A DNA stretch of 55,350 nucleotides from the NCBI GenBank assembly GCA_030432255.1, contig JAUIHS010000028.1, forward strand, positions 1 to 55,350. The letters are read 5' to 3'. Source of the DNA: Phycisphaerae bacterium. GTDB taxonomy: Bacteria > Planctomycetota > Phycisphaerae > Phycisphaerales > UBA1924. This document shows positions 41,910-52,200 of this stretch, in pieces (the stretch's first letter is position 1; the number at the start of each line of letters is the position of its first letter). The notes under the pieces are model-generated. The model did not search any database. It saw nothing but the letters and a program-made list of their open reading frames with translations, and was not told the origin of the DNA. A program made the position numbers and the translations under genes.

Positions 41910-44900
41910 ATGGCTCAGCAGAGACGCCGCGTTGATCGCGGCAGCGGAATCGTCCTTGAGTTCGACGAATCCGTCTTCCAACTGGCCGGGACCGCTTCCG
42001 GGCGCCGCAGAGGACGACCGCAATCCGGGCGGCACCGGGGTCCACGAAAGCTCTCCGCGGACGAAGAGTCCGTGGGCGATGATCTCGTCGCCTCCCTGAC
42101 ATCCGATGAGGTCCAACTCATCGACACCTTCGAACTGGAGGCCAACACGTCCGCAAGCCGCCGGGGCCCCAGGGCCAAGGGTGTGACGCTTGAGGCCACC
42201 GTTGCACCGACCGAGTCAGCGGTAATGCTCGTCGAACAGGACGGCGTGTTGTCGTGGCATTTCCCCGATGAGGTGACGACGGCGTCACCAACCCACCGGC
42301 GACGTGGGCCGACTGAGCGTCGACTCAGTTTCACCATCACCCTGTCGCCGGCGCGTACCGATTCCGATCGCAAACGGCGCGGCGTCATCGGTGACTACAT
42401 CTTCGGCAAAGCCAAGGCGTGGGTGATCCGCATCGCAGCGCGCGTGGCCGTCGGCGGGGCACTGGCATGGCTGGAGCGCCATGTCAACACGGGCATGGTC
42501 AGCATCACATCGCCGGACCCCGAAACATGGGAGCGCACTCAGCTTTCGTTCCGCGCGGAGCCTCCCACCGAACCGTCCCCGCCGAAGCGCATCCTCCTGC
42601 TTGTGCACGGCACCTTCAGTTCCACCGTCGGAAGCTACGGCGCACTCGGCGCCTACGAGTGGGGACGCCAGTTCCTCGAAGGAGCCATCAACAGGTACGA
42701 CCAGGTCATCGGCTTCGATCACCGGACGCTCAGCGTCGATCCGTTGTCCAACGCCATGGACCTGCTGAACCACATCGGCGGCATGAACCAACCGGTCCAT
42801 CTCGACACCATCAGCTTCAGCCGAGGCGGACTCGTTGTCCGGAGTCTGCTGGAACACCTGCTCCCGGCATCCGATCTCCCGATCACATCCGGCCGACACG
42901 TCATGGTCGGCGTCCCCAACGGTGGGACATCGCTGGCGGAGCCGAAGAACTGGAAGTCCTTTCTCGACCTCTATACCAATCTGGCATCAGCTGCCTTCAA
43001 GGTTCTCAAGCTCGTGCCGCAGTTCACGATGGCGGCCAAGGTCCTCGATGAAGCTGTCTCCGGACTCACCAGCCTCGCCACCTACATGGCCGAACATGCC
43101 GTCGACGGCGGCGCTGTCCCCGGACTCGCCGCGATGCAGCCCCGCGGCTCGTTCGTCCGCGAGCTGAATCTCCCGCAGTCAGCGCCTTCACCGCTCTCCG
43201 GTTACTTCACCATCACCTCGAACTTTGAAGCCCGGCTCGGCGAGAATGGTCTGCCCGAGGCACGGGAACTCCCGAAGCGCTTCGTGAAGCTCCTGCTCGA
43301 CAAGGCAGTGGATCAGTTGATGCGCGGCGACAACGACCTGGTCGTCAACACCGCCTCCATGACTGACGTCGGAAGCGATCTCGCACACCACATCAAGGAT
43401 CGTCTTGACTTCGGCACCAACCCCCACGTCTTCCACACGATCTACTTCACACGTCCGGAAGTCAGCAATGCGCTGCGTCGCTGGCTGCTCGACCCCGCAG
43501 GCAGCCCCCCCGTGCGCATCGACACGCGCTTCATCACCTTTGAAGCCGAGCGACCCTGGTCCGAACTGCGCAGGGCGATCACTGAGGCCGTGGCGCCGCC
43601 TTCCTACGTCATCGTCAATCGCATCACCGGCGAGCACTATGCGATCGCTCTCGAAGACATCCTGAAGCCGCCGCGCCGCATCCGCCGACCTGATGTGACC
43701 GTCGCCGAGATGATGGATCTGCATGAGGACGACCGCTCAACATCCGTGATTCCCGGCGCCGTGATTGACATCAACCCATACCCATCTTCCGCACCGACGG
43801 CGCACCGCACGATCGTGAACGAGGGCAACCGACCGCTCGGCATCATCAGTGAAGACACGGAACCCATCCCCAATCTGCGCCTGCCAACTCTCGGTGTGCC
43901 TGCAGCGGATCTCTCAGCAGGCAGCATCTCACCGAACATCCGGCGTTCCATCGGTGAGGATCGGCTGGCGCGGGTGACGCCGCCAGAGCCGGTGCAGCCA
44001 CAGCCGGCACCACCACCGCAATCGCCGTTGCCTCGCGAACCTCGTCCGCCGCGCGTCCACATCAGCGACGAGCCGCAGGATGATGCAGGCGCTGAGCCCA
44101 CGAGCGGCCACATGGATTCCCCTGAGACCGCCGTGGCGTGTCCCAACTGCGGGTCCATCATGGTGCGCCACGGTTCGGCGTACGCATGCCTGAGTTGCGG
44201 CTTCACCCTGGAGACGGCCGGCGCGGAAGCCGCCGGACCCGAGAGCCTGCCATCCGATGCCGAAGATCAGGAAGGCACATCGCCCGAGAGCGACGCCCCC
44301 CAGGTCACAACCTGCCACTTCTATGCGGAGTTCCCCGCCGAAGTGCGCAAGGGGCGCACCGAGACGCTGATCGTCACGTGCTCTCGGGAGATCATGGAGC
44401 TGCTGGTGGCTCACGGCGCCGTCACGGGCTCCGGAACCGTGCAACTCGATCGTGACATCACCATCGATATCGTGCCACGCAGCAACTTCGAAGTCGTGGA
44501 TGAGCGCAGCACCAGCTTTCCGCCACCTGCCCCCGGAGATTCCATTGACCGCTATTTCAGCCTCAAGGCAACCGACCTCGGCGTCGGTGAGATCTGGGTC
44601 GTGGTCCGCCAGGGACAGGCGCCGCTCGCGCGGCTCATACTCACCAGCCAGGTCGTCAAGGCAGCCGATGCGACACCCACGCCCGGTATGAGTCGAGCCG
44701 AGGCCCAGCCTGCGGAGCAGGTGTACCGGCAGATGAATGTTCTGCGGATCTTCGATCGTTCGGACCGGAACTCCACACGCTTCGAGTACGAACTGGACCT
44801 CCCCGGTACCGCGTTCGACCGGTTCAAGTCCGAGACCTTCCGCGCGGATCGCGAAACATATGTCAACGGCATCTATCAGGAAATCGAGCAGCGCTGGACC

Positions 44901-45821
44901 GGATCCAATGAGGACATTCAACAGTTCGAACTCGAACTGAGGGAGTACGGTGCCTCGCTCTGCCGCGAACTCTTTCCCGAGAAGCTCCAGCGTCTGCTCT
45001 GGAAGCACAGGAACGCGCTCGACAGCATCGTCGTGATCTCGACCGAACCCTTCGTTCCCTGGGAACTGGTGCATCTGCGCAATCCCGATGCCCGGGGACT
45101 TCCGAAGGAGTCACATTTCCTCGCTGAGAAGGGTCTGGTCCGCTGGTTGCACGGCACACCGATGGCCAAGCACGTCAGGCTTCGCCCTGAGCGGTGCTTC
45201 CACGTCATCCCGGCCTACCCGCATCAGGATGACGTGCTGGTCCAGGCCGACGCCGAACGCACATTCATGGAGGAAACCGTCGGCTGCAATGCACTGCCCG
45301 CACATCTCAATGATGTCCGCAGAATCCTCAAAGGACCCGGCGCCGCTGACCTCCTTCACTTCGCCTGCCATGGACACGCAGCCAGCAATGTCTCACAGGG
45401 GCTCCTCCAGTTGCAGGGGATCGTTCGCGGCAACGAGGTTTCCGATGAGTACCTCCAGGCCAGCACGGTGCGCGAGTCCGCCATCCTCACCGGAGACAAC
45501 AAAGAACGCCCGATCGTCATGCTCAATGCGTGTGAGGCGGGACGCCGCGGCTTCACGCTCACTGGAAACGGCGGTTTCACGGATGCCTTCCTGGAAGCTG
45601 GTGCTGCGGTCTTCGTCGGTGCTCACTGGTCCATCTGCGACCAGCCGGCCCGCACCTTCGGCGAGGCGTTCTACACCGCGCTGCTCGCGGGAGACACACT
45701 CTCCAAGGCAGCGATCGCTGCCCGGAACGCCGCTCGCGGCGCCGGCGAAGGGTCATGGCTTGCGTACGCGGTGTACGGCTACCCCTTCCTGACCGTCACG
45801 AGGGAGGACGGGCATGGCTGA
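41910..45821 (+). CDS. Alpha/beta hydrolase - zinc ribbon - CHAT protease fusion (conflict effector)
   Basis: 1303 residues, ATG after CGGAG. Order: basic disordered N-terminus; a helical, possibly membrane-active segment (about 158-192); an alpha/beta hydrolase (about 225-560) with oxyanion-type LVHGTFSST at 233 and nucleophile Ser304 in SFSRGG (GxSxG with the first Gly replaced by Ser); a Pro-rich linker (about 680-715); a zinc ribbon C744-x2-C747-x12-C760-x2-C763; a beta-sandwich (about 795-915); and a C-terminal CHAT domain (about 935-1300) with PWEL, His1154 in HFACHG and Cys1208 in LNACEAG, the caspase-like dyad. CHAT is a protease fold used in bacterial immunity. The gene overlaps the trypsin gene by 8 bases, first of five coupled genes. 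Which partner activates it is unknown. Confidence 0.85.
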   Translation: MAQQRRRVDRGSGIVLEFDESVFQLAGTASGRRRGRPQSGRHRGPRKLSADEESVGDDLVASLTSDEVQLIDTFELEANTSASRRGPRAKGVTLEATVAPTESAVMLVEQDGVLSWHFPDEVTTASPTHRRRGPTERRLSFTITLSPARTDSDRKRRGVIGDYIFGKAKAWVIRIAARVAVGGALAWLERHVNTGMVSITSPDPETWERTQLSFRAEPPTEPSPPKRILLLVHGTFSSTVGSYGALGAYEWGRQFLEGAINRYDQVIGFDHRTLSVDPLSNAMDLLNHIGGMNQPVHLDTISFSRGGLVVRSLLEHLLPASDLPITSGRHVMVGVPNGGTSLAEPKNWKSFLDLYTNLASAAFKVLKLVPQFTMAAKVLDEAVSGLTSLATYMAEHAVDGGAVPGLAAMQPRGSFVRELNLPQSAPSPLSGYFTITSNFEARLGENGLPEARELPKRFVKLLLDKAVDQLMRGDNDLVVNTASMTDVGSDLAHHIKDRLDFGTNPHVFHTIYFTRPEVSNALRRWLLDPAGSPPVRIDTRFITFEAERPWSELRRAITEAVAPPSYVIVNRITGEHYAIALEDILKPPRRIRRPDVTVAEMMDLHEDDRSTSVIPGAVIDINPYPSSAPTAHRTIVNEGNRPLGIISEDTEPIPNLRLPTLGVPAADLSAGSISPNIRRSIGEDRLARVTPPEPVQPQPAPPPQSPLPREPRPPRVHISDEPQDDAGAEPTSGHMDSPETAVACPNCGSIMVRHGSAYACLSCGFTLETAGAEAAGPESLPSDAEDQEGTSPESDAPQVTTCHFYAEFPAEVRKGRTETLIVTCSREIMELLVAHGAVTGSGTVQLDRDITIDIVPRSNFEVVDERSTSFPPPAPGDSIDRYFSLKATDLGVGEIWVVVRQGQAPLARLILTSQVVKAADATPTPGMSRAEAQPAEQVYRQMNVLRIFDRSDRNSTRFEYELDLPGTAFDRFKSETFRADRETYVNGIYQEIEQRWTGSNEDIQQFELELREYGASLCRELFPEKLQRLLWKHRNALDSIVVISTEPFVPWELVHLRNPDARGLPKESHFLAEKGLVRWLHGTPMAKHVRLRPERCFHVIPAYPHQDDVLVQADAERTFMEETVGCNALPAHLNDVRRILKGPGAADLLHFACHGHAASNVSQGLLQLQGIVRGNEVSDEYLQASTVRESAILTGDNKERPIVMLNACEAGRRGFTLTGNGGFTDAFLEAGAAVFVGAHWSICDQPARTFGEAFYTALLAGDTLSKAAIAARNAARGAGEGSWLAYAVYGYPFLTVTREDGHG

Positions 45822-46815
45822 ACTGAGCTACAAGCAGGAAGCCCGCCTCCATAAGGCGCTCGTGGCGGCCTTCGAGGATCAGGACGCATTCGGAAGGGTC
45901 ATGCAGTACGGCATGGGCCAGAATCTCTCGCACATCGTCGGCGGGGGGGTCGGACTTGATACCGTCGTGCAGAAGGCCATCGACTGGTGCAGAGCCCGTG
46001 ATCGGCTGATCGAACTGCTCACCGCGGCACGCGAGTTCAACCCGACCAATTCCAAGCTCCGCGTTGTCGCGGAGGGCATCGGTCTCGCGCCTGCCGTCCC
46101 TGCGGGCGGCAAACCGGAGCGCATCATCCTGCAGGACGCGGGATTCCAGGATGTCGAACCGTGGCGCGATGCGATGTGCCGTGCTGAACTCGCCGTCTGC
46201 CGCATCGAACAGAATGGCAAGGGCATCGGCACAGGCTTCCTCATCGGCCCGTCCACGGTCATCACGAACCACCATGTCTTTGCCGACGTCTTCTCCGGCA
46301 GCGTGGATGCCTCGCAGATGGCCTGCCGCTTCGACCACAAGTACACGTCGGAAGGCAGCCAGGTCACCACGGGCGAGACATTCGAACTCGACGCCGAATG
46401 GCGTATCGATGAGAGCCCTGAGAATGACCTTGACTTTGCGATCATCCGACTGAGCGACACGCCCGGCGAGAGCCCGGTCGGCGGCAGAATGTCGGCGCCT
46501 GACCGGGGCTGGCTGAAGCCCACGGCATGGCCGCTCCCGTCACAGCCGCTCCCCCTCATCGTCCTCCAGCACGCCATGGCCCGCCCCATGCAGATCAGCT
46601 TCGGCAACGTCATGACCGGCAAGCAGGAACCCGGCCGCGTGTTCTACAACGCCAACACCGAACCGGGCTCGTCGGGATCTCCCTGCTTCACCGTCGACTG
46701 GCAACTCGTCGCGCTCCATCACTGGGGCTCGCCCACATGGAATCGAGGCATCCTGTTCCAGTCGATCCTCGAGCGCCTCGAAGCGAGTAACCTGATGCAC
46801 ATCCTTGAGGAATAG
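45814..46815 (+). CDS. EAD1-trypsin-like serine protease
   Basis: 333 residues. Residues 1 to about 90 form an effector-associated domain 1 (EAD1): LHKALVAAFEDQDAFGRVMQ, then DTVVQKAIDWCRARDRLIELL and AAREFNPTNSKLRVVA. Residues about 125-330 form a trypsin/DegP-like protease with triad His154 (TNHHVFAD), Asp207 (LDFAIIRL) and Ser287 (PGSSGSP). EADs are death-like adaptor domains that recruit effectors to the MoxR-vWA-VMAP switch by homotypic contact; the VMAP protein encoded next also starts with EAD1. The protease likely cleaves a host or partner protein once recruited; the substrate is unknown. No signal peptide, so cytoplasmic. Confidence 0.88.
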   Translation: MAELSYKQEARLHKALVAAFEDQDAFGRVMQYGMGQNLSHIVGGGVGLDTVVQKAIDWCRARDRLIELLTAAREFNPTNSKLRVVAEGIGLAPAVPAGGKPERIILQDAGFQDVEPWRDAMCRAELAVCRIEQNGKGIGTGFLIGPSTVITNHHVFADVFSGSVDASQMACRFDHKYTSEGSQVTTGETFELDAEWRIDESPENDLDFAIIRLSDTPGESPVGGRMSAPDRGWLKPTAWPLPSQPLPLIVLQHAMARPMQISFGNVMTGKQEPGRVFYNANTEPGSSGSPCFTVDWQLVALHHWGSPTWNRGILFQSILERLEASNLMHILEE

Positions 46816-46824
46816 GTCTGCCGG

Positions 46825-48273
46825 ATGGAGCTTGATGACCAACAACTCGACCGCCTGTGCGAACTCCTGTGTGCGAGCTTCGAGTTCGAAGGTCTCAAGC
46901 GATTCGTGCGACCACTGGGGCTGACCACCAGCGACGTTGAGGACATCATCCCGAACAATGCCAGCCTCCAGAAATGCGCGGAGATCATTGCGAACGACAT
47001 CAACCGGGCCGGTCGCATCGACTCGCTCATCCGCGCCGCGCGACGCAAACGCCCGCGCAAACCGGAGGTCCAGGAATTCGCCTCCCGCCACCTCACCTGC
47101 GGCGGCGAGCGCGTCCTCGACACCCTGCTCCCCGTCCTCGACAAGCACGGTGACCTCGATAAACACCTCATCCGCCAATCCTTCGATGATGCACGCCCGG
47201 CATCCGCTGATCCTCCTGATGAATCCGACGAACCAACCGCCGTGGACTTCGCGTGCGAACTGGCAATCTTCCCACCCGGCGGTACCGGCGTGCTGCCCCT
47301 CCAGCACTTCGTCAAACTCCTGATCGATCGGACCGAGAGCGCCGCACTGCGCGTGGAACTCGATGCATGGCTCAGCGCATCTGCCTCCCGACTCGCCGCG
47401 CCCGGTGAGGCCGACGCCATGCGCAGCCGCTTCGTCAACATCACGGCCGAACCCGTCTCCGACCAGCCCTCGGTCGCCCTGATCCGTGCGCGTCCCTCGA
47501 CAGATGCCGGGTACATCCTCGATGCCTGGCTCTTCATGCCGAACCGACAAGCGGAACGCATCGGAGAGACCGTGACCTGTGCCGCGGCCGAGGTGCCCGC
47601 CAACGTGATCGAGTACTGCTGCTCGGCCACGTATCGCGTCGGCACCGAACTGGTGGTCGAACTTATGCTTCCGCGCACGCTGATCACCGAACCCGTCGAG
47701 TGCTGGTCCGTTGAAGGAGACCTCGGTGACTGCATCGAACTCTGCGTGGACTACAACGTCGTGGTCCGCCCCTTTGAACGCTGGAAGTCGTTGACCGGCA
47801 ACCGCTATCTCAAGCGACTTGCAGAGCGATGGCGCGACATCGATGACCAGGTTGCATGCCACATCACCACGGAACTTCCTCCGCCCGATGGCAAGACCGC
47901 CCTCTGGTTTGAAGACCGCACCTGCAATCAGAAGACAGTGCGCCTGCTGACCGCGCACCGCTCACTGCTCTGCGGCGTGCTCAATGAGCCACCGTCGCCC
48001 GATGGCAAGGCAGATGCCTACGCAGGCATGCTCGCGGCGGGGATTCCCGTCATCCTCTGGCTGCGTTCCTGCCCCGGGGAGGACAAGCGCACCCTGTTCC
48101 GCGACGAGATCAATGAGACCAGGCTCCGCGAACTTGCCTCGCGCGTGCACCAGCTTCGCAGGGATGGACTGCTCACCGACGACTGGCATCCTGGTCGAAA
48201 CCTGACACTCCTGTGGGACGACCCGACACGACAACCGCCGCAACACTCACTCCGGAGCCCGGGCGATGACTGA
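46825..48273 (+). CDS. VMAP (vWA-MoxR-associated protein) with N-terminal EAD1
   Basis: 482 residues. The N-terminus (about 1-90; LDRLCELLCASFEFEGLKRF, SLIRAARRKRPRKPEVQEFA) is an EAD1 domain like that of the trypsin. The rest fits VMAP, including its C-terminal domain: LVVELMLPRTLITEPVECW, DYNVVVRPFERWKS, GIPVILWLRSC and NLTLLWDDPTRQPP are the characteristic blocks. In the MoxR-vWA-VMAP systems this protein connects the ATPase/vWA pair to EAD-tagged effectors. Gap of 9 bases after the trypsin gene; the stop overlaps the MoxR start by 8 bases (ATGACTGA). Confidence 0.85.
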   Translation: MELDDQQLDRLCELLCASFEFEGLKRFVRPLGLTTSDVEDIIPNNASLQKCAEIIANDINRAGRIDSLIRAARRKRPRKPEVQEFASRHLTCGGERVLDTLLPVLDKHGDLDKHLIRQSFDDARPASADPPDESDEPTAVDFACELAIFPPGGTGVLPLQHFVKLLIDRTESAALRVELDAWLSASASRLAAPGEADAMRSRFVNITAEPVSDQPSVALIRARPSTDAGYILDAWLFMPNRQAERIGETVTCAAAEVPANVIEYCCSATYRVGTELVVELMLPRTLITEPVECWSVEGDLGDCIELCVDYNVVVRPFERWKSLTGNRYLKRLAERWRDIDDQVACHITTELPPPDGKTALWFEDRTCNQKTVRLLTAHRSLLCGVLNEPPSPDGKADAYAGMLAAGIPVILWLRSCPGEDKRTLFRDEINETRLRELASRVHQLRRDGLLTDDWHPGRNLTLLWDDPTRQPPQHSLRSPGDD

Positions 48274-49246
48274 CTGGAAGATCTACCAAGGCAACAACGA
48301 GCAACACGACAACATCCGACGGCTCCCCGATCCACCGCCATGGCGTGCATTCAGGCAGGAGAAGGACACCGATCGTGATGATTACCGAGGTCGCACCTAC
48401 CATGCGGACCCGCGTCAGATCGAGATGGTCAATGCCGCGCTGTACCTGCGGCGCCCGCTGCTCATCACCGGCGACCCCGGTACCGGAAAGTCATCGCTGG
48501 CCTACGCCGTTGCGTGGGAACTCAAACTCGGCGAAGTCCTCCGCTGGTCCATCAACTCCCGCTCGACGCTCGGGGAGGGACTCTACGCATACGACGCCGT
48601 CGCCCGGCTGCGCGATGCATCCATGGCAAAGGACCAGCCGAAGCAGAAGTCCGACTTCGAGAACCCGGGCCGGTACATTCGACTGGGACCGCTCGGAACT
48701 GCGCTGTATCCGACCGGTGATGAGAAGCCTCGGGTTCTGCTCATCGATGAGATCGACAAGAGTGACATCGACCTGCCCAATGACCTCCTCCACGTCTTCG
48801 AGGAGGGTGACTACGAGATCCCCGAACTGAGCCGACTTGACGAAGGAGGCAGCATCGACGTCATGCCGTGGGACGGTCGCAACGATGACGATCGCGTGGC
48901 CATCACCGGTGGACGCGTCCGCTGCTCGACGTTTCCCTTCGTCATCCTCACCAGCAACGGCGAACGCGAACTCCCGCCCGCCTTCCACCGACGGTGTATA
49001 CGCCTCCACATCGACAGCCCCGATCGTGATCACCTCCTGCGCGTCGTGCGCGCACACATGGACCGACTCAATCCGGAACTCGTACAGCAGATGATCGAGG
49101 ACTTCGACGAGCGGCGCCAGACCGGGGTCATGGCCACCGATCAACTCCTCAATGCCCTCTACCTCCTCTCGCGGCCATCCAGTCCCGATGCCGAAGAACG
49201 AGAGCAGATCCTCCAGGAGATCCTCCGAGATCTCGGCACCACATGA
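48266..49246 (+). CDS. MoxR-family AAA+ ATPase
   Basis: 326 residues. Walker A GDPGTGKS (Lys75), Walker B VLLIDEIDKSD (Asp161, Glu162), sensor 1 ILTSNGERELPPAF and the arginine-finger region HRRCIRL identify a MoxR-group AAA+ ATPase. These act as chaperone-like remodelling rings, usually with a vWA protein encoded next to them, which is the case here (4-base ATGA overlap with the SAV_2336/vWA gene). Within the conflict system it should be the nucleotide-driven switch. Start: ATG at 48266 inside the end of the VMAP gene. Confidence 0.93.
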   Translation: MTDWKIYQGNNEQHDNIRRLPDPPPWRAFRQEKDTDRDDYRGRTYHADPRQIEMVNAALYLRRPLLITGDPGTGKSSLAYAVAWELKLGEVLRWSINSRSTLGEGLYAYDAVARLRDASMAKDQPKQKSDFENPGRYIRLGPLGTALYPTGDEKPRVLLIDEIDKSDIDLPNDLLHVFEEGDYEIPELSRLDEGGSIDVMPWDGRNDDDRVAITGGRVRCSTFPFVILTSNGERELPPAFHRRCIRLHIDSPDRDHLLRVVRAHMDRLNPELVQQMIEDFDERRQTGVMATDQLLNALYLLSRPSSPDAEEREQILQEILRDLGTT

Positions 49247-52200
49247 GCGAACGACTCGACAACCTCGTCCGACGCATCCAGCATGCCTGCCCTGAACTGA
49301 CCGGCGGCGACATCGCCGATGCACTCTGGCTCAGCCGCCACATCGCGGCACCGGATGTCTCCATCACACCCATCAAACACACGCACACTCCTGACACCAC
49401 CCCCGAGGCGCACTCCGAAGACGACAGGAGCAAGGACACCCCGACCCCCGATCGCCACGCGCCGCGCGATGTCGGCCGACCGGGGGAGCGTCACGCCAAT
49501 CGACCGCGGCGTCGGCCCACTGCCCCCGTGCGGGCCGTTTCAATCCACGCCCCCGCGCCGCCACCGCTTGACGACCCCATCGCCATCACCCGCGCCCTTC
49601 GTCCCCTGCGTCACCTCATTCCGTCCCGCACGCGCTTTACCGTGAACGATCGCGAGACCGCCCGTCGCATCGCGGAAGAAGGCGTCTGGGAACCCGTCCT
49701 CACCCCATCGCGCGACCGCTGGTTGAATGCCGCGGTCGTCGTGGACGGCGCCCGCTCGATGGACGTCTGGGGGCCGCGCATCCGCGCCTTCATCCAACTC
49801 CTGCGCACACTTGGTGCCTTCCGCACGATCACCTCGTGGCACTGGCGGACCGATTCCGACCGGACCCTCGTGCGCCTCCGTGCCGACGCGGTCGATGACG
49901 TCGAAGCGCACCCCGATCGTGTCATCGGCGGTGCATCGCAGATCACCTTCGTCATCTCCGACTGCGTGGCTCGACACTGGGGCGACCACCGCGCCGCCGC
50001 CACGCTCGATCGCTGGACGCGCCGCTCCCATGTCGTCGTCGTCCAGCCACTTCCCGAGACATTGTGGGAACAGACCCAACTCGTCCATGCCGCCGAGGTC
50101 CGGCTCACCACCACCACACCCGCCTCGCCGAACACTCGCCTCCACGCGGAGACGGACTGGCTCGACTTCGAAGACGATGAGACTGATTCATCGGCCCTGC
50201 CCCTCCTTTCCCTCGAAGCACGCCCCCTCGCTCGCTGGGCGCGCTTCGCCATGGCTGAACATCGTCAACCCGTCCATGGCATCCGCCTCCAGGGTCGCGA
50301 CTCACGCGACGATGTCCACGCCGAACCGGTTAACGCGCGGGAGATCCTCGACCGATTCATCGCAGCCGCCTCACCCGATGCCCGACGCCTCGCGCGGCAT
50401 GCGGCAGCCTCGCCCATCATTCTCCTGCCCATCATCCGTCTCCTCCGCGCAGCCATGCGCGATACATCCCGGCAGGCGGAAGCGGAGGTGCTGCTCAGCG
50501 GACTGCTCCGCCCCATCACCCGACCCGAGCGCGGCGTCGACCCCGACACCGTTCAGTACGACTTCATCCCCGGGGCACGCCAGGCGCTCCTTGGAGGTGC
50601 GGATGCGCAGGCCACTCGCGACACGCTCCTGCTCGTGAGCCGATGGATCGAGGATCACATGGGCGCCCTGCACGGCTTCCGTGCTGTCGTCACCCGGCCC
50701 GAGGATCACGCCGGATCGTTCGATGCTGGCGACGACCCGATCGCCCGGAACGCAGCCGCGATCCTCGCCCACCTCAGTCCTGAGCACGCACGAACGGTCG
50801 TCGGAGAGTCGCCGAACATCCGAATCGATCCTGATGAGAGCGCGACGGTCGAGGAAGCAGCGGCGGGCGCCGACGTCAGCACGCTCGAATGGTTCACCGA
50901 TCTCAGCATCCAACAGGCGCTTTCAGCCATTCTCGGCGGTCTCATCGCGGCCAAACGTCGTGCCGCGAAGTTCCGCCCGGACCATGCGCCGCCATTCGCC
51001 GTGCTGCACGTCGAACTCGAAGGCGAAGACGGTGTCCGCCTCGAGTTCCAGTCCATCGAGGGCGGCGTGCGATTTGAGCGCTTCGATCGCGGCGCCTCCA
51101 TCCTGCGCTACATCTCGCAGAACCCGGAGTCGCCGGAACTGATCGAGAAGGAAGCAACCAACCTCATCCCCCCGGACCTGCTCCATCGGATCCAGGCCGA
51201 CCCGGTGCAGTTCCTTCTCATCACCTCCGACATTCCCATCCCGTGGGAGTTCATCACCACCGGCCACGACGTCGCCCGCTGGATCTTCTCCGTTCCGCTT
51301 CGCCGTATCACGCCCATCAATCCGCGCAACTCATGGTGCGCCGTCCGCGATCCGGATGAGTGGGAACAGCAGCTCATCGAGGACTTCGGATACCGAACGC
51401 TGAACCAGTTCAGTGACGTCTACAGGCTGACGGCGTTTCCGGAGATGGCAGAGGACGTGGGCCTCGTCTATTGCGGCGGCCGCGACCTCGAACGCTGGAT
51501 GTATGAGCAGGCCTCGGAACTGGACGCCCCCTTCGATGATGATGAGCCGCGCCCGCTCTGGTTCATCAACGGCTGGAGCCCGCATCTTGCACACGAACTG
51601 GTCCGCCGCGGCTGGGCCGGTGCGGTCGTCGGCATGAACTACCGGGTCAACGTGCCCCCGGAGGGGCGCCGGGTCTTCACGGAGATGTTCTTCAACCTGC
51701 TGCGCGAAGGGGGCGAAGTCGGCCACGCCTTCACGGCAGCCCGCGCGGAACTGGAACGCCTCGACCCCACCCTGCCCCATCCCTACTTCCTCTACGCCAA
51801 CCCCCTCGCCGAGGTTGCGCTGAACGGACCCGTGGGCCCCGTGGAAACGCCTGATCCGGAATCCGAAGCTGTATCCGAGACTGTGGCTGACATTCCGGGA
51901 CGGGTTCTTGAGTTTGTCCAGACCGCAGAACTCATTTACCAGGCCACAGTCCCCGAGGTGCTCCAGACCGGCGAGGGTGTTCAGATCAACGTGACGGTTT
52001 TCAATTCGGCGGAGCCCACAAAGATTGCCTTCAGCAGAGTGCCGCGTGTGTCGCTCGAACTTCGCGTCCCCGATGGTTTCGAGTACGACGGTGATCGTGT
52101 TGTTGAGCTCGCGCCTGTCGAGCCCGCCACCAGGCAGGAAGCCATCTTCCACATTCGCTCCAACGTCGCCGGCCCGGCGACCATCGTGATTACGGGCCAC

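Noticed and set aside
43929..45074. Minus-strand open frame opposite the CHAT-hydrolase gene
   Set aside because: Antisense shadow of a coding region whose plus-strand frame has catalytic CHAT and zinc-ribbon motifs.
46540..47958. Long minus-strand open frame opposite the trypsin and VMAP genes
   Set aside because: Spans two real plus-strand genes; composition is typical of antisense frames in GC-rich DNA and no motif is recognisable.
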